Virus record (IMG/VR): IMGVR_UViG_3300037553_000149
Coordinates: 1 to 22,021 of that record
DNA: 22,021 nucleotides
DNA from: a virus
Reading direction: 5' to 3' (one strand)
Position 1 is the stretch's first letter. Each line of letters opens with the position of its first letter. The translations under genes were made by a program, and so were the position numbers. The notes beneath the pieces are model-generated. The model saw only the letters and a program-made list of their open reading frames with translations. It did no database searches and was not told the origin of the DNA. Of the stretch, positions 20,287-22,021 are shown piece after piece.

Positions 20287-21486
20287 ATGTCCAGACATCT
20301 AGACAAAGGCCCTTGCGCCATCCCCGGCTGCACATGGGAGGAAACCAGCAAGGCCAGCCCCGAGCGCAAGCGCAGGAGGCACAACTCCCCCTATGGATGG
20401 GTCTGTCATGGCCACTATGGACGCCACCGCAAGGGCCTTGACATGACGGCACCGTTTCGCAAGTACCAGCCGATCCCCGATGGCTCGACCTGTGACACCG
20501 AAGGGTGCGACCTCCCAGTCAAGAGGGAGGGGTACAAGGCCGGCAGGCACTTTGAGGGCTACGGCTACGCCTGCTCACATCACACCTCTCGCATGGAGAC
20601 CGACAAGGTGTGGGGAGGGGACGTTCGACCCACCAAGAGGCAGGAGTCCTACACCCTCAAGCGTGTGCGGGCATCGTTGAAGATGCACGGAGCGAAACTG
20701 GAGAGTATCCCCGTCGGCGAACTCACCTTCCGCACCCGCCTGGATGTCCGCTGTCTTGAGTGTGGGGAGAGGGGGCGTAAGAGCATCGTCAAGGTCTGTA
20801 ACACCGCAGACGCGATCAAGGCAAGCACTACGCCGCAGCGACCCAACGGCACCATTCTCGGTGAGGGCATCTGCGCCCCCTGTGGGAAGCGCAAGTCGAC
20901 CGAAGCCCTCTGGGGTGAGGAAGGCTTCTTTGGGTCATGGGAAAGCAGGGCGGCAGACGCCATCGCCGAAGCCGCCTCCTACGGGTGGGACTACATCGAC
21001 GATCCGTACCCTGGGCTGGAAAAGCGATGGACCCTGAGGCACCGTGGGTGTGGACGCCCATACGGAACGACGCTCTACAAGATGCGAACGTGCGCTGAGA
21101 CTAAGACCCCTGTGCGTCCCGATTACCCGCATGCCGGTCAGGGATGTCCCCATTGCTCACCTAATGGGTACGACCCTGCACTGGCCGGCACCCTGTACCT
21201 CGTCCGTCGCGCGGGTGCGGTCATGGTCGGGATTACCAACACGACAGACACCCAACCCGGCTACGGCAGGATCAACCTCCACAGGGCCAACGGGTGGGTA
21301 CTCGTTCGCACATGGGACCACTCTGATGGTCAGGTCATCTGGGATTGTGAGAAAGAGGTGCTTCGCCACTGGCGTGAAGACCTCAACGCCCCGCTGGTCA
21401 AGCCCGGCAGGGAATCGGCGTCCACCCGCAAGGTCGGGCTCCAGCGGACGATCGACTACATCGAGGGACTAAGGGAGAAGGTCTGA
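20287..21486 (+). CDS. Multi-zinc-finger protein with degenerate GIY-YIG-like nuclease end
   Basis: A 399-residue protein of possible homing-endonuclease type. The first 110 residues carry two similar zinc modules (CAIPGCTWEE...VCHGHYGRH and CDTEGCDLPV...ACSHHTSRM). A third region (CLECGERG...ICAPCGKRK, about residues 155-205) and a fourth (RGCGRPYG...CPHCSPNG, about 255-292) follow. The last 100 residues resemble a GIY-YIG or T5orf172-like fold: GTLYLVRRAGAVMVGITN, then GYGRINLHRANGWV with the arginine, and CEKEVLRHW with the glutamate. The canonical Y-I-G is V-G-I here, so catalytic status is uncertain. It has its own leaderless promoter and can be seen as an independently transcribed, mobile-type gene. 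It might alternatively be a zinc-rich host-interaction or DNA-binding protein. The stop shares a base with the next ATG. Confidence 0.55.
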   Translation: MSRHLDKGPCAIPGCTWEETSKASPERKRRRHNSPYGWVCHGHYGRHRKGLDMTAPFRKYQPIPDGSTCDTEGCDLPVKREGYKAGRHFEGYGYACSHHTSRMETDKVWGGDVRPTKRQESYTLKRVRASLKMHGAKLESIPVGELTFRTRLDVRCLECGERGRKSIVKVCNTADAIKASTTPQRPNGTILGEGICAPCGKRKSTEALWGEEGFFGSWESRAADAIAEAASYGWDYIDDPYPGLEKRWTLRHRGCGRPYGTTLYKMRTCAETKTPVRPDYPHAGQGCPHCSPNGYDPALAGTLYLVRRAGAVMVGITNTTDTQPGYGRINLHRANGWVLVRTWDHSDGQVIWDCEKEVLRHWREDLNAPLVKPGRESASTRKVGLQRTIDYIEGLREKV

Positions 21487-21938
21487 TGGCAGCCGTTATT
21501 CGAGGTTTCCGCAACTGGGAGCGTTACAGCAAGATTAGCAACGCTTATCCGTGGGGCGACTGGTTCGACGGCCAGCAGTGGCGTCTAACCGAGGCCGATC
21601 TCCGAAATATGCCGTTTGACGACCTTGCGCGGTATGTCCACAAGAAAGCCGCGCAGTTTGGCATCAAAGCGAAGTGCAAACGCATCGAATACTCGATGGA
21701 GACCAAAAAGTACGCCGCGATGGTCATTGAGGCCACTTGCCCGATGTGCAAAGCCATCCACAGCGATTTAGAGGCGAAAGGCAAGAGGAAAGACGCTTGT
21801 TTCCTCAATGGCTTCTCGCCGAAGTTCGATTCTGCCGCTTTCAGGCGGTCCAGGAGCGAATACCTGGGTCAGCGTCCCGCTGGCTTTGGTTACGTAACGG
21901 TGGACGATGTCCACGGGAAGGAAGGCAAAAATGCCTAA
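21486..21938 (+). CDS. Hypothetical protein, 150 residues, different codon use
   Basis: Its ATG shares a base with the previous stop (TGATG). The protein opens MAAVIRGFRNWERYSKISNA, has a basic middle (IKAKCKRIEYSMETKKYAAM) and a C-x-x-C (CPMCK) near residue 85, then FLNGFSPKFDSAAFRRSRSEYLG. A single C-x-x-C plus two lone cysteines gives at most one zinc site. Lysine codons are 8 AAA to 7 AAG, whereas the upstream gene uses AAA about three times in two dozen, a sign of different origin. No function is recognised. Basic charge suggests nucleic-acid binding. Confidence 0.7.
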   Translation: MAAVIRGFRNWERYSKISNAYPWGDWFDGQQWRLTEADLRNMPFDDLARYVHKKAAQFGIKAKCKRIEYSMETKKYAAMVIEATCPMCKAIHSDLEAKGKRKDACFLNGFSPKFDSAAFRRSRSEYLGQRPAGFGYVTVDDVHGKEGKNA

Positions 21939-22021
21939 GAAACGAGCGGCCGCGAAGGCCGACATCATAGAAAAGGTCGTAGCGAGCAATGACGATGTCA
22001 TTCGGGCTCGCAGCGACTACC
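21931..22021 (+). CDS. N-terminus of a further gene, cut by the window end
   Basis: ATG 21931 overlaps the previous stop by eight bases and follows a purine-rich ribosome binding site (AAGGAAGG). The 30 visible residues start MPKKRAAAKADIIEKVVASN and are basic, then helical, with no stop before the window end. Too short to name. It continues the same operon. Confidence 0.55.
   Translation, partial: MPKKRAAAKADIIEKVVASNDDVIRARSDY

Overview
The window is part of a tailed dsDNA phage (or prophage) genome with a long non-contractile tail (siphovirus type). Every convincing gene is on the + strand, packed with 1-14 base overlaps or short gaps. Base composition is GC-rich by eye, and GTG starts are common. 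Several genes have no Shine-Dalgarno site and instead carry a TANNNT box 6-7 bases before the ATG, the usual layout of leaderless transcripts. Together with the family of the SNF2 helicase this suggests an actinobacterial host, but that is inference and no host marker is present. I saw no integrase, lysis gene, capsid gene, tRNA, CRISPR array or insertion sequence.

Region 1 (1-12,587) is the tail module in the usual siphovirus order: major tail tube protein, tail assembly chaperone with an apparent -1 frameshift extension, a 1,531-residue tape measure protein, a distal tail (Dit-like) protein, and a giant 1,845-residue protein. That last protein joins a baseplate-hub N-terminus, fibronectin-like domains, eight bead repeats and a self-cleaving peptidase S74 chaperone in one polypeptide. 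A strong 13-bp hairpin separates the tube gene from the chaperone gene and is followed at once by a candidate leaderless promoter.

Region 2 (12,588-13,298) holds three small genes of unknown function and then a recognisable promoter at 13,236-13,264 that starts the early/replication block.

Region 3 (13,299-17,488) is a DNA replication and recombination operon. It encodes a putative single-strand annealing protein, a stand-alone HIRAN domain, an unknown conserved-looking protein, a winged-helix replication-initiator-like protein, a 42-residue protein, an unknown protein, a G39P-like helicase-loader candidate, a zinc microprotein, a RusA-family Holliday junction resolvase, a helix-turn-helix protein and a 30-residue single-membrane-span peptide. 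Inside the initiator gene lie four palindromic repeats with a 23-24 bp period followed by an AT-richer stretch. This is the layout of lambda's ori inside gene O and is the best candidate for this phage's replication origin.

Region 4 (17,489-22,021) begins with a promoter-like leader and encodes a HARP-SNF2 annealing helicase and a small partner. A second copy of the same leader motif then precedes a zinc-rich protein with a degenerate GIY-YIG-like nuclease end, an unknown protein with different lysine codon use, and a gene cut by the window end. The HIRAN protein, annealing protein, HARP-SNF2 motor and RusA together resemble a split version of eukaryotic fork-remodelling enzymes (HLTF, SMARCAL1) coupled to a junction resolvase.
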